This document shows positions 11,328-24,157 of a DNA stretch of 64,000 bases, piece after piece (within the stretch, counting starts at the first letter, position 1; every line of letters starts with the position of its first letter). The position numbers were made by a program, and so were the translations under genes. Under the pieces are notes generated by a model that saw only the letters and a list, made by a program, of their open reading frames with translations, was not told the origin of the DNA and did not search any database. The stretch is from Phytoseiulus persimilis (lineage: Eukaryota; Arthropoda; Arachnida; Mesostigmata; Phytoseiidae), in contig CM075102.1 of the NCBI GenBank assembly GCA_037576195.1, forward strand, positions 18,162,745-18,226,744, read 5' to 3'.

Positions 11328-13039
11328 CTAAGATTCTGTGCCCCGACCACCGAACGGAGCTGGGACGATACGAACCGATTTCTTCGAGCTAGAAGTATTG
11401 CTGCCGGTGGGACTCCCAGTTTGAGGTGGCCGAGAGTCTAACCTCGGCTCTCGTGGTGATTCAGCGGGCGGTGAGTTTCTCCGTTCATTATCAGGACGTT
11501 GAGTGCCAGCCTCTGTTGGTGTGTTCGCCGGTGCTGCCATTGCGGCAGCCTGCTCTTCCTCCTCCATTTGCATTTGGCGCGCCAGCTGCTCGTCCTGTTC
11601 AATTTGTTGTTCCCGGGTCAACTGGGGAGGAGTTTCGCCGAAGTCTCCGTCGGTGAACTGACCATCTCCCTCGACGTTGTTCAACGATTCCCACACCACC
11701 GTGTGCTCGGTCAGGAAACCCTGGTCCGTGACCAATTGGTACAATTGATTCTGTGGATATGAATTCGATTGAAAACTCCGAACTAGAGCCTCCCGAGGCA
11801 TCTCTTCCGTTCGTCGACCGATTCTAGCTCTGCTCACGTTTAGTGCAGCTCTAAGAGCCCCTGGGAGAGGAAAACTCCGCAGCCAGAGGCAGCCATTGCT
11901 ATACTGAAAATCTGCCCGCCGAAACGGCAATGGAAAATCCAAGACTGACTCACATTGTGCTTCATCAGAGTACTGAAATGATTATTGCGGAACAACACGG
12001 CTAACTCATGATCCTTCATGGTCGCCAACAATTGACGGATCCCCACCATTGTGAGCTGGGACGCTGTACGCTCCAAAAAGTCCTCGCACGTTAAGGCTGA
12101 AAGGTTCGAGAGCTTGTACAGCTGAGCATGTTCCTGATCCGAATCGGCCCCGATGTTCCGACAATCGACGTCATTCGATGGTGGCGGAGGAGACGAACTC
12201 GATTCCGTAGCACAGAGGTAGTTATCCACGCGGCGATAGACAAAATGAGAGAAACTCACCCTGCGCCATCCTTATTTGATCATCCGAGGTCTTTTCGTTT
12301 ATGATTTTTTCTACGAGCTGGTTATAGCTCAACTTCCCAACAGCTTGACGTATCTCAGCGTCGTTGGGGTCCACGACCCATCCATGATATAGAGGGATTT
12401 GCAAGTGATCGAACACGGTGCATTCAGGTGTATACTCGAAGTCACGCACACTGGAATAAAGAGCCAACATGAGGTGCTAACAGGGTGAGAGAAGCTGAGC
12501 CTATCCGGGAGATCCACACGATTGTGAATCGTTGACGCTAAAAGCCGATACCTTCTCAAATGATGCTTGTCAACGGGGGCTTTCAACTTCAACTTACCCG
12601 GTGAACCGAACATTCACGTCGAGGCCTGTTTGCAGCTTTGGCAGGATCGTCATGGCGTCGTTCATATTTTGCTCATAGTTGAGTTGAGCGCTTTCTGAAA
12701 GGTCCCTGTGATGGACAAAGACAAACATGAGAGTGTGTGCCCAAATCTGAGCTAAAAGCACAATTAAACCATACAGTCTTCTGACGAACAAGAGTCTTCA
12801 GGAAATTCTCACTTGGGCATGGCAGCGAGCATTGCATCTCCTAGATATTCCATAAGCTGATCGGCAGTGATAATTTCCACCATGGGCGGCAGCTGTACCC
12901 GCCCTTTTAGGACGAGCAAGTTGATGATCGCCAGCAGAGGACACGGTCCATTCTCATTCTGAGTGATGATTGGATATTTGACCCCGCTCAAATGGACCCA
13001 CTTAATGTGGTAGGCACTTTGACGCGGCGATTCCGCCAT
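11328..13039 (-). CDS. MINDY1/2: MINDY-1/2 type Lys48-specific deubiquitinase
   Basis: A cysteine protease of the MINDY (formerly FAM63) family, which trims Lys48-linked polyubiquitin from the distal end. Exons on the - strand are 13039-12813, 12705-12598, 12450-12260, 12096-11954 and 11750-11328, in phase, for 363 aa. The catalytic core shows TQNENGPCPLLAI, with nucleophile Cys33 and oxyanion Gln27, then AMTILPKLQTGLDVNVRFTG, FEYTPEC, IPLYHGWVVDP, GKLSYNQLVE and the catalytic His215 in FRNNHFSTLMKH, then LVTDQGFL and VVWESL. A ubiquitin-interacting MIU-like helix follows, DEQLARQMQMEEEEQ (about 276-290), and then a Pro/Ser-rich tail. Human MINDY1 has further motifs here; I see only one clear helix. 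The start is the ATG directly before the conserved core; the frame stays open upstream, so a longer N terminus is possible. Exon 4's acceptor (12097-12098) was chosen because it keeps phase and matches the family. Confidence 0.93.
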
Positions 13040-14224
13040 GCCTGCTCCTCGGAGACGCTGCGGCAACGATGCAATTCTGTTACAAATGAGGTCGGAAACC
13101 AAACACACACCGACTGACATCAGGCACAACGGGAGGAGCTTTCACACCTTCACCTCGCGAAATTTTCCCAGTGACACTATCACATCACCTCAGAGATCAT
13201 CAGCGCTCAGCTAGGAGCCACGCCTCCGAAACATTCACATTGATCCTGTCGTAGGCACTAACATAAAAAGAAGTGGAAGCATTCCTACGAAATAAATTGA
13301 AGAAGAAATCGGACTTGAAGCTTCTATTACGCATCCTCTTATCAGCTGAAATGTCTTCGGCTCTCAGTCTAGACGTGAAGAAATACCGCGAGAAACTCCT
13401 TCCTGATTGTTAATACAGGTGAGGAAGTCGACTCGGAAGCAAAATATGATCTCAAGCGACCCGAAACAGGCAACGGCCTTTCATTTTCGGTCGACAGCTT
13501 GCAAAGGTGAGAATGGACCGCGTTTCGGAACCATTCAAAATGATTCCCACGACTCGAGTTCCAACTACGTAGAAGAGCGTTGAAGAACGCTACACATTTT
13601 TCGAAACACAGCACATCAATCTTGAATGCGCTTGCTAACAACTTGTTCTTACTGCAGGGCAAGTCAGCCATGCCGACCTGAATCGCAAAGTGGTTGCGAG
13701 CCCTCCGAAGGAACTCCTGCTGCGATCGATTCACGCCGAATGTGGCGCATGAACCAACCTCAGGAATCCGCTCTAGCATTGATCGGGTCTTCCGAAAAAA
13801 CGCGTGTTCTTCAAAGCACATCAGTCCACGTTTCGTTAACTAGAACATACGGTCAGTCAAGGAGAGCGATTTCCCAAAGAGGAAGCTCGTTCGCATCCGT
13901 TTCACATTCGGGACGGAAATTTGAACGATGCCAAGCGATGACAGTCCGAGAACCCAGAGCTGGGCGACTCGAGGATGTACATGAACAGAAATCGGGAGTG
14001 TTTCTGTAACTATTCCACGTCGTAACCTCATTTGGGCACCTCACGCGATCTGCACGGCGGACAGAAAATAGGAAACTCACTTTTCGTAATTGGAATTCTC
14101 TGCACACCTAATAAACAATCAATGATCATTCAGACTCGAGAGCGGATATCACACTCGCTCGAACAGATTAGCCAGCTCCAAAACAAGATGTGAATGAAAC
14201 AGAATATGGTAACTTTGTAAATAC

Positions 14225-14560
14225 GCTAAGCTCCGAGCGGCTCAACGAGCCTCAAGCCGCGTCACGAACTAGATCTCTCCTCCGATCCATTTTCCACACG
14301 CCAGAATGCTTTTTCCGCGCGCGGAAACACCATAAGCGCAGGACTCCTCTTTCGTTCGAGCTGAGAAACTGGATGCGAACTCGGAACAGCATTTGAAATG
14401 CACCGCGCTAAGGTCTGAGCCGATCTCACACAGTGGTTGCTGCTGGAATCTCATGCCTGTACCTGTCGTACCTGTCAGCTGTCAAACAGCTCCGAACCGA
14501 GTCTCCGTGGGCGTTGTTGTGGGAAATTCTGTGATCTGGATTACTGCCTGAATCAGGTAG
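14225..14560 (+). repeat. Dispersed repeat copy A
   Basis: Short blocks match a second region at 27955-28170 in the same order and orientation. The first block is CTCCGAGCGGCTCAACGAGC against CTCCGAGTGGTTCAACGAGC. The second shares CTGTCAAACAGC followed by GAGTCTCCG. Sequence between the blocks is strongly diverged, so this looks like two old copies of one element. The element class is unknown. Confidence 0.5.
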
Positions 14561-17500
14561 GTATTTTGGCTTCATGCTCGGAGAGTCCATTCGAGAGAGT
14601 TGCTCCCCGTCGAAGCCATCAAGTGTTCTTCAGAATCCTGCAGAAAACACCACTGCAAGCTCTTTTGATGAGATCCGAATCTCGAAGTCTCGTTTGGGTT
14701 CGCGCACAATATTTCCCTTCGGCTACGACAGGACCTTTGCACTTGCGATTCTCGAGGATCATTCTCTACGATTCCGAAATCGTTGTTGACCCAGCCGCAG
14801 AGCGCTCCCATAGGTTAACATGGACTTGAAAGTGAAAATCAGCGGCAGGTGTTTGCCGTCACGACTGGAATCGGTAGATGTTCACCTGTTATTGACGGAA
14901 TAAAGGAGCAGCGCTCGAATGGAAAATTCATCAGCTCTGCGTCTCGGCCAACGAATTACCTTCGCGGGTCTGCTCTGGTGTGAATCGTGCGTGGAAACTT
15001 CTGCGAACCACCCGGACCATGAATCAGCGATACATATTCATGACCACGCTGACTGACGGGTGATTGCCGGATCGGAACCTGAACATCATAAAACTGAGGC
15101 GCAGCGTTCCACTCAGTTGAGGTTGTTTTCGCAGCGAAGTCACAACTTCTCGACCCGAAGGCGAAATGAGACCTGAGACAGAGTTATCGCCATAGTCCAT
15201 CAGTTCTAACTGCTGAAATACCTCCCTGGAAGAGCCGTCTGAGCCACCTTCATCGCTCCAGCGCCTTTCGGCGACGAAGAGGCTCCTGTGATAGTGCCGC
15301 ATCTGTGAATGGCTGATTCCCATGACATTTTCATGATCTGTAGAGAAATTCATTTCCTTCTCGCCATCACACGTTGCAGCTGTCCACGCTGAGGAGGAAC
15401 CCCCTCCGGCAAGGTCAAGCACTGGTGGAGCCTCGGAGCTGTTTGTCACGATTGCTGAGAAAGGCGTTCGGAACCTCGCTAGAAGTTGGCTGAACTTTTT
15501 GTCCATCATCGGAGTCTCCTGGGATTCGTCAGATTAGTCAATTTCAGCCACCTCCGGGGGATCACGCACGCGCAACGAGAAAGCCCTAAGAGCGAGAGAG
15601 CTGTGGCGAACCATGCGACGAACTTTCGATGGGTGAAGCCAAAATGTCTGTTGGAAATGCGACCTTTCCATATGAAGTCGCTCATGACGCATCAGGTCAC
15701 TCCTCTTATGAGAGACGGCGGCTTGAGGTTGCTGTCGATGAGCAGCAACAGTCTGCCAGGATCAGAAAATCAAAGTCAGGACAGCACTGGACCTTGGTTC
15801 CCAAGAATCCGAGAGTCGCATTCTAGCGCGAAGGTCCATTCCGGCGGGGATCTGCCGAAGTTTGTGTTCCTGGTGATTTTGAGGATCGAGCTCGTCTCCT
15901 GGCGTTCACGTCACGAGATCAATAGTGATTTCTAGATCGTATCGTAACCGTGAATCTTTCTTTCGTTCCTTTTTCTACTGTCCGACATTGAGACAGATGA
16001 GTTTCGCATATAGGGCGCAGAATGACTTCCAGGCTGAGAAGTTCCCACTTTCAGTCCGCGATGGTGGAGCTCGCAATGTTCTGATGTCGATGACTGGATC
16101 GATGAATATTTCGGCGTGAGATTGTGCTGAACGTTGGATTCAAGTCAAAGTGGACGTCTTCACGTCGAAAGAGCGAGAATTCCACGACACCCCCTCTATC
16201 GGGGTACCAATAGCTATGTCAAGCGTTTGATGCGATAAGAATTATGTCGTCCGGATGATTAAGATCGGAAGGACGTGACGGAATCATTCCAAACGCATCC
16301 CCTGACCGAGAACGAGGAAAGTTCGCTGCATCCGAGGTTCATGGAGAAATTACCGCTCATCACCGGAATTCATTTCTCAAACTCCATACGATGGACGGGA
16401 ATGCCCGCCTGGAAATTTTGCCAGCTAGTGAGCTCTTTCAATCCCGATGTGCATTTACACTGCCAATCAATGAGATGAGGTTCTGCATCGACAGGATGGA
16501 TAAGATGTCATGGTTGGAACATTCTTTGGACTGATACCCAATACTTCTGGTTCAAGCCTTCGAATCAATCACCCCTACTCAATATCTATCTATTTCTACG
16601 GCAGAAATGCATATCGGCATCGATCTCCGTGCTGGGAGAACGACGCAGAACTCGAGAAGAGTCCTCGTCTCAGGCGCTCGGCTCAGACCTTACTCCCGAT
16701 TTTCTCGCAACTGAAGGCAATGCTTGTCTGTTTCGGACCCTGCCGTGAATCGCCTGTTTATTAGAAGGTACACCATAATTTTCAATGCTTGAATGGTATG
16801 CATGTAAGCTCGATTCACTCTACGAACTAGAATGCTGTTCTATTGATGGGTTCTCGACAATTGCGTTATTGATCGGGGAGGCGTCTGTATTCCGCTCGAG
16901 AACGCTGCAGTAATGGCTTGTGTCATCCCCCAATGCAAAACGTCATTCCACTCATTGCTGTGTTCTGTCGTGAAACAGCACTTCAGAATGAGCTCCAGGA
17001 CATGAAGCTTTCCGCGGAGTCGAACATCAAAAGGTGGGGTGTATAACTCATGGCTTGCCGAACTGGAAGGTCACTGGAAGGATCCTCAAGCATAAACGTC
17101 AGAGGAGATCATAGGGAGAAGTGCCCGTATATTCGCAATCGATCCGGGCCTGTTCTCGAACAGTCACACTTAGCTTTGGAGAAAGATTAGAGAGAAGAAG
17201 GTGGGAATCTTGGAACTTATTCCGGAGCAGTTTCTTTTTGGAAGGTTCGGGTAATACAGTTTACCCTAGATGGCCACAGAACCCCACGTCGTCGAGTTGT
17301 TCCATCAACGTTCTCCTAACGTTGACGACGTTCCTCAGGCTGGATGAATGTTGGTTGGTTCGAGTGTCTTCCCTTGATCGAATGCTTCACCTTTCCTCCG
17401 GTTCTGTTGCAGACGCATTCAGCTGTGGAGGCTCAGGAAACTACGGCTCCGCTGTCAATTTTTCGCCGGGGGTTATGAGGTCGTTGGCCACTCGATGTGC

Positions 17501-17810
17501 TCAATGAATTCGGTTTGGAATCCGCGTATTGTTCACGACCTGTATCGCTCGGGCAGCCACAGCCTTGACTTTTCGTTGACTCGGAACAAAGTCGTCATAG
17601 TCCTCGAACGTTTGAGGCGGATGCTCTTCCATCTCAATTCAGAAACTAACGAGAGGCAGGCGGTCGCTGATGACCGAGGAACCCTGCTCGACAGGGCACG
17701 CTCGAGATAGACCCTTCCAGACACTTCTGTAACTTCCCTGTCTATGCGAGCCTGTCAAGAGATCTGCGATTGCGATATGGCTCGAGGACCAAGCCATCCT
17801 TGGAATCTGA

Positions 17811-17844
17811 GCCTTCTCCGAGGGTTGCGCCCTCCGAGAAGGCC
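17811..17844. repeat. Imperfect 14-bp hairpin
   Basis: GCCTTCTCCGAGGG is followed five bases later by CCCTCCGAGAAGGC, which is its reverse complement with one mismatch. It lies about 135 bases upstream of the COMMD4 start exon, in probable intron or leader sequence. Function is unknown. Confidence 0.6.
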
Positions 17845-17979
17845 TTCAGCCCTCAGCCGCAACGACTGTCTCGGGGTCGGTCTCTGTCGTTTCTGTTCCC
17901 CCAAGAAGGAGGAGAACTCGAGGAGCTCATGAAATGTCAGATGCCGCAGTACTGACGACTTCATTTCTTCCTCAGAGTC

Positions 17980-20088
17980 ATGCGCTTCAAGTTCTGCGGA
18001 GAGCTCGACTGTCCAGACTGGCTCCTGGCCGCGATATCCGACCTCGCGAAACTGAGCTCAATCAAGGTGAGGTCATCCTGAGCATACGGAGCACGACGGG
18101 GAGAAATACGGACATTTCAAGCTCGCATGGAGTGGTAAACGGGCTAATGTGAAGAAATTAAAAAAAAAGGCGATACCGAGACTCAGCAACCCTCTATCCG
18201 AATCGGAGTGGGATCATCTTCCCTCCTCTAAGTATGTCATTGCCAGAGTCTCTTATCCGCCGAGTTCGTCTCCGATGGAATGGATTCCCGATTGAAATTG
18301 AGCTTGGTCGCTCGCGGGATTCCGGACTCGTTGGGCAAGCCGGCGTTCCAAATCTTCGCTCATCCTGCTCGTTATACAACCATCGAACGAATAGCTTCAG
18401 AATCAGCCCCCGATCGCGGGATATCAACATACGCTGCGGACCAGAGTCCGACGTAGCAGTTCAGATAGTTTCGAACTCCATGGTACCGCCGAATTCTCTA
18501 CAACTCGTGGCTCCCGATTCATACTGAGATCGTCGCCCGCTCAAAGCGTCTTTGAGATTTCATGAGCAGAGTTTTCCCATTTTCATCGAGGGCACGGACG
18601 TGGCGACGAGAACCATAACACGGACACCTGATGAAATATTCATGAGTCTAACCCAATTCTTATTGCAGGTCCGGTGGGGGGCGAATTTTCTCGCGCAATG
18701 CATCGCCGATGGTCTCACCAATGAAGACGGGTTAGCTCGTGCCAAGGACAAGCTCGACAAACTCGACCCCGAAGCTGTGTCCGCAATCAACGAAATTCTA
18801 AGTCTCGCTGCGAGGTAGGCTGTGGATCTATGAGTTGAGGGAATTTAGCCGTCGCCCAGTTAGTCAAGCAGGCAAGGTCTCAGTGTGTGAAGGTTAGAGG
18901 TTCAGAATCCCGAGAATTGGAATACCGACAGACCGGAATGCCGACAACCCGAAATGCCGTCAATTCTTTCCCCGCAGTCGAGGCGTCTATGTCTAGCGCC
19001 GAATCTTCGTCCCGAACATCACCAATGAGTTAAATCAGATGTACTTCATACATCTGTACCTCATATCCCGTTTTCCGACCATCCAGCTTGCTCGATAGAA
19101 CTCCAAGGGGGAGCAGGGCTTGATTTCCCGGACCAGTTCCGAAATAACGCTGGGAGCTCGAGTTGGGCAAGTTCGTGATTCTTTCCATCCGGGAAAGGTT
19201 TCACTGTAGGCGGAACAAGGGCGGGCTCAGTGACAGGATTTCGAGTTTAGGTTCTCGATTCCTTCTGAATACTCCAGTTTTCGGGATGTGAAGCAGCCTT
19301 CTCTGAGAAAATAAGAGGGCCTCTTCGAAGTTCCCGCAAACACGTGGAATCTCGGGTCAACATGTCTAAGATACGTCCGAGAGACCGGAATGAACGAAGT
19401 CAATTGTCCATACCGAAGGACCCGAGCACGACCGAACCCATATGTTTCTACTGCGCCCGCTGGCGCTTGAAATTTTGATTTTTTCTCTTTCTTTTCTCCC
19501 AAGCCGACAACTTTGAAGATGAGCTCGACTATCTTCTGTGCGTCGCCGTTTCTTGTTTGGTTCTCCACGCGAATCAAACATCGCGAGATATCTGGAACCT
19601 CGTCATCACCCTCGCCATTCAGAGGATATGTTCCTTTGGAAGGCAGCTTTTGACAGTTGGAAACAGTTTTCCTCTTGCTCCTCTGTCTCCCCGCTATATG
19701 CTCCGCCCTCAGTGCGCGACGTCTGAAACAGAAGTGAGTAGGCAGCGTGTCTTTATAGTTGGATTGTTGGCCTTGCAGGAACCAGGTAGAGGAACTCGTG
19801 CTGGTCGATGAACTGCAGCAGCTGGGGCTTCCTCGCGAACATTCAACGGCAATAGGCAAGGCATATGCCGAGTGCAAGACCCGAGCAGCGCAGAACCTCC
19901 GCGAAGCTTTCATCCGTCGGAAGGGGTCGATATCGTTCAGGAAACAATCGATCGACGGTCAAGAGTTCGTGACGGCTCAGTTGGACGACGAAGAATTCAT
20001 CATTCCTCCAGGTCTAGCCAAAACTTTGCTTCATGATCTACAAGAAGCTCAGAAGATACTCAAAGCTCACGCGAGCTGTGCAGAATAA
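17980..20088 (+). CDS. COMMD4: COMM domain-containing protein 4
   Basis: A subunit of the COMMD/CCDC22/CCDC93 (Commander) assembly that helps endosomal recycling of membrane proteins and modulates NF-kB signalling; this role is known for the family. Exons are 17980-18066, 18669-18814 and 19779-20088, joining in phase to 180 aa. The N terminus [14 protein letters not shown] is the hallmark of COMMD4. Exon 2 holds the helical domain ([24 protein letters not shown]). Exon 3 holds the [11 protein letters not shown] linker and the C-terminal COMM domain ending [14 protein letters not shown]. The protein is shorter than human COMMD4 (199 aa). An acceptor at 17974-17975 lies just before the ATG, so an untranslated exon probably precedes it. 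Introns of 602 and 964 bp hold no recognised gene. A decayed second copy of this locus lies about 10 kb downstream. Confidence 0.93.
18917..18964. repeat. 16-bp minisatellite in COMMD4 intron 2
   Basis: Three tandem units of 16 bases follow the pattern CCGGAATGCCGACAAC, each with two to four differences (18917-18932, 18933-18948, 18949-18964). It is short and diverged. Confidence 0.7.
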
Positions 20089-20344
20089 CTTCTACATTCT
20101 TTCGCAACCGTCCGTATGGTTCGAAAATGCAGCTCTTCCATGTATATAGGCGAAATTCTCCGTCACTCCCGGAACCTGAGATGGTACCGTTCTGGACTGT
20201 TCAGTGACTGTTTTTGTCCTCGGGGATATTTCGTTGAGTGATTTCCAGAGTCAACGTTCTGGGCACGAGGATTCGATGCACTGAAAGTTAGAAGCGCAGC
20301 AAAGCGGGACAGTAGATAACTTGAAATAGTCGAGATCTCGTCGA

Positions 20345-20350
20345 AATAAA
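20345..20350 (+). promoter_or_regulatory. Candidate polyadenylation signal AATAAA for COMMD4
   Basis: The first canonical hexamer on the + strand after the COMMD4 stop lies about 257 bases downstream of it. Its position suits a 3' UTR end, but there is no independent support. Confidence 0.4.
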
Positions 20351-22649
20351 TTGATGAATCAGCCATTCCGCATTCCTTCCAAGCATCGGAGAGCCGGACC
20401 TGAATCGGAGAGCTATCCGTTCGGCAGAAAGCTCAAGCCGCTCCGAGATAATCACCCTGAGCGTTCGAGGCATCGTTGATCTACTTTGAATTCATCATTG
20501 CATGTTGGATCGAGACGGGTCCCTGCTTTTTATTCGCAGAAGTGCTTTCATAAAAGAGGGCAAGCAAGCTCTGCAGGCAACGGCCGCATCCTTGGGCATG
20601 GTCTACGCCGTCGAATCCACTTCTTGACTGCCAGATTTCGATGCCTCTGCATGCACGCAAACACACCGCCGCAGCTCCGACGCATACGCTAATTCTGTAG
20701 TGGCGTGCACATGGCAGAGCGTATTCGCACAATACTCAAACAGCTTGCACATCACGCTCGCCGGTCGGGGGATCGTTCCTCCCAAACATTCGTCACATTG
20801 GAGTATATGCGCTCACAGAACTTGAACCGGAAGGGTGAAGATCACTTGAGGTTTCTTCCGTAAAGTTAGTTAGTCTCGGAAATTCAACCTGATGCCGTTC
20901 TGCTCGCTACAGTTGCGAGGTTGCGGCTTCAATCCTTGCGATAACTTCTTTGGAAAATTTTCATCACCAGTCGGGGAATCTTCGAGATATTTCGATGCCC
21001 GATTCTTTTCGGCTGCTGCATTCCTCTCATTGGAACTATCGCGCTTTCTTGTGTGAGTAGAAACGATATCTTGGAACATTCCCCTACTCTACACTTCTTA
21101 CGGTACTGACCCACATTCTGTCTGTCCTCTCCCCGGTGTGTAATGTGGTGAAAAACATGCACAACTCCTCGCGCGAGACGGTGCGGGTTCTTGAAGTTTG
21201 GAAGTTTTCCGCGCTGTGATTCCAGTGGCGGACAGGCAAAGGAAGCGAAGTCGATTTCTTCGTCCTTTCGATTGCAAGTTTCCAAGTGGTTCTCGAGTGC
21301 GACCGTTGACGGGAGGTCACTCTCTGAGATCTTCTGTCATCGTGGCTGCATCAGCAACAAGGAATACTATTCGCTTCCTGGTCAATCGGTGCGAGTTCAG
21401 CGAGTGCGAGTTGGTGTATACCCCCTTAAGTTTGTCGAGAGACTCCAAACAGTGAAGTCGTCAGTTTGTCCCGAATCAGCTAGGGCTAACGCTGTTGCCA
21501 GCGACAACTTCTACATTCTCTGCTCAACATGTTCTACAAAGCTCCGACTATATCTTAATATTTCGATCGTGAAATAGCGGGAACTATTATTTTTCTCAAT
21601 TTGTTCCTCTGTGACATGCACAGCGCTCATATCAGTCTCAAGTCTCGGTGACTCAGAACTTGAGAGAGTGAGAGTTGAGAGACATTCTGTATTATGAGTG
21701 ATGGACGTCATCATGAATGTGAGAGGGTTTTACTATCGAATCTCTCGAGCTCATGGAATTCCTACACGATACATTCCGAAATCTGAAGGTTACAGGTCAG
21801 GGCGACTTGATCGCTCATCTTGGTGCTTATCCACAGATGAACGCCCAGTTTCGACTTGGACGGTCACGTTTCGAGCGCTTTCATCTCGCCAAGCAGGGAA
21901 GCATGCCATTGCAAAGCAAGAACGGCCTCTTCGAACGGGCAGTTTCCCTTGAAGTTTTAGAGAGCGACTCGAGAAAAAAAAATCCTCTCTGCCGGAAGCG
22001 GACTCGAGTTGTAGAGCTCGGCGAGACGAGTGGTTCGTCCAGGAGGTTGGCGAAAGCTCTCGCAGGAGGGCATGGCGTGAAGCGGCTCTACGCCCTCCAG
22101 CGACGCTATGTTTTCTTTCCTTCCCAGGGCGAGTGATTCGTATCGCACCAGGCCCTTCAGGCGACTTTGAACTTTTTCGGAAAACTTCGTGCTCAACTTC
22201 GGGAGGAACCATGCATTGTGAAGAATGGGACACCGTCGATTTCGCGCGTCCCCATCGAATGCGATTCTCACCATCATCGTGCTACCGTTCAACCGCAAGA
22301 AGTCCTCGAACCCGCATGGTTCCTGAAACTCCCAACTGAGGGGTGAACCGATCCAAGCTCATTTTTATCGGGACAGGAACAATGGTACCAGAAGAAGGCG
22401 CGAAAACGGTGCTGTACATTCGATGGAAATGGCGGTATGACCGTGCTCTCTGTGCACCTGAGTCCGCCGACTTTTATCTTGCGACCTCCGGATACCCTAG
22501 CTCAGCCAAATCTCAACCAATCTCGGACTTTTTCCCCCTTCGGAAAGCTCAAAACGAGCCGCTCATTTCGTTTTATTCAACCCAGGCAGTGCATGTGTAT
22601 GAGAGCGAGATGAGGCTGAAGTTTCCAGCCAGTGGACGTCTTCTTTTCC

Positions 22650-23230
22650 GACCGTATACCGAATTCTTTCTCATTCAAGTGCTTTTCATTTTCGAAACTT
22701 CGTTGATAATGGGTCATTTTGAGTGCATGTCGAAAACGACCTTCCGCTTTTTCCGACTCCGAACTCCAACAGGCTCGTAAATCGTCAATTCTCGACGGAT
22801 TCGCGATTTCCAGAATGGGTTCGATTCGTCTTCCGTACCCCTCGACTCCCGAATCCAACTCGAACTCGGGCAGCTCGAAAAAGACTCACTTTTCGCTGCC
22901 CCTCATTATGGACCCCTCGCGAAGCCAACCCTGATGATGAAGGTATGAACAGTTGATCAAAAAGGCAATGCGCAGCCATGATGATCGGTGGAGTGCAATT
23001 TTTTTTTGGAGTTCATCGTGTTCGCACTGGATTCACATCGCGCGCGGGTTCATCTTGGAGGGGAATGGAGGACTAATGGAGCCCATGCTGGAAATCGCGA
23101 ATCCGCTGAGAATTGACGATTTACGAGCCTGTTGGAGTTGCAAGTCGGGAAAAAGCGGAATGTCGACCTCGACATGCTCTCAAATCACCGATTCTCAACT
23201 GTTATTCAAAAACGGCAAAGATGCGTCTCG
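22650..23230. repeat. Foldback-type inverted repeat 1
   Basis: The left arm (about 22700-22822) and right arm (about 23081-23185) are reverse complements with a spacer of about 260 bases. The best 60 bases (22763-22822 against 23080-23139) differ at only a few positions, and likeness fades outward to about 22650 and 23230. Read outward on opposite strands, the arms encode the same peptide, EIANP then RIDDLRACWS, suggesting that the duplicated unit may once have been coding. No transposase is visible inside. Confidence 0.75.
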
Positions 23231-23354
23231 AGAGCAATCGAAGGAAAGAAAGCAGATCAAGAAAATATCCACTGGCGGCTGAGATATGGCCAAAAGGAGA
23301 GCGGCTATGATCGTCGCTCACCTTACAGCGAACACCCTGTGGTGCAGTGCTTCT

Positions 23355-23488
23355 AAATTCCCCGGGCTCATCGCCGAAAGTATGATCAGATCGAGCCCGC
23401 AATCATCTCCGTAGCCTCCCGAAATCATGGTCATATCGAGCTCGGAGTCACCTTCATGGACCCTGAACAGTAAGGTCAGATACGCCCC
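23355..23488. repeat. 45-bp tandem repeat, locus A
   Basis: Three diverged units of about 45 bases (23355-23398, 23399-23443, 23444-23488) share TATGRTCAGATCGAGCCC-like ends. The unit length and sequence match the two units at 32656-32745. The array begins about 170 bases past the right arm of inverted repeat 1. Confidence 0.65.
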
Positions 23489-24157
23489 GGAACTAGCTCG
23501 GCTGTCGACCCCCAGGGGTCGATATCGACCACTTCGAGAACCACCGCTGTGGGTCACCCTTTCGAGCGAACCTGCCCCTTATGCATGCACACGTTTGTTG
23601 CAAACAGCGGATAGACTGATGTGCGGTTCGCAAGTAGAAGAAGAACTAAGCGGAGGCGCATGTTCTTCCTCGCAAGTGAAATCATATTCAGAGGTCATGC
23701 CCCGAGCCGGAGCAGGCGTTGGTGATCATTGCAGAGGGGCCAAGCAGCTTCTCGGGCTTCCACGGGTAAATCTTTTCCAGGGACATTCACACCCGAACTT
23801 GCAAAGCTTACTTTGCAGCGCAGGTGGCCTCTATTTCCAGGCGAAGTGATCCCTCCGGAGAATGCGAAGGACTCGCACCTCTTACACCAGTTGAAATAAT
23901 AGAACTGCCCTCTTCAATCAAAGTGCTCCTTCCGATAGAAGTTCGCCCTGCGGAGGGTTGAAACGGTTGAGATGTTTGATTACCTCGAATAGAAGTGGCT
24001 GATTTTAATGGAGAGAACTTGGTGCGTCATGCCTCCGTTTCGTAACAGACACTGTAATCGACGAGACCCTGTTGAACACGAGTCACCCGGACAAACCTTC
24101 GCCCCTTTGTTTCCGCCCTTTTCCAGTTCGGCGCGCTGCGATTCAGAAATCCGATAA

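Larger units (their letters stand above)
13040..17979. other. Divergent spacer between the MINDY gene and COMMD4
   Basis: The two flanking genes point away from each other, so both promoters should lie here; no core promoter element stands out. Two - strand ORFs of about 150-160 codons (13821-13369 and 15509-15024) are open but match no family I know, and their composition gives no strong sign of coding. A segment at 14220-14560 resembles 27950-28200, indicating a dispersed repeat. A 14-bp imperfect hairpin is at 17811-17844. Confidence 0.45.

Noticed and set aside
12097..12259. Open Ser/Pro-rich frame upstream of MINDY exon 4
   Set aside because: The ORF extends upstream of the exon, but the only acceptor that keeps phase is at 12097-12098, and the family has no such insertion. 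It is treated as an intron.
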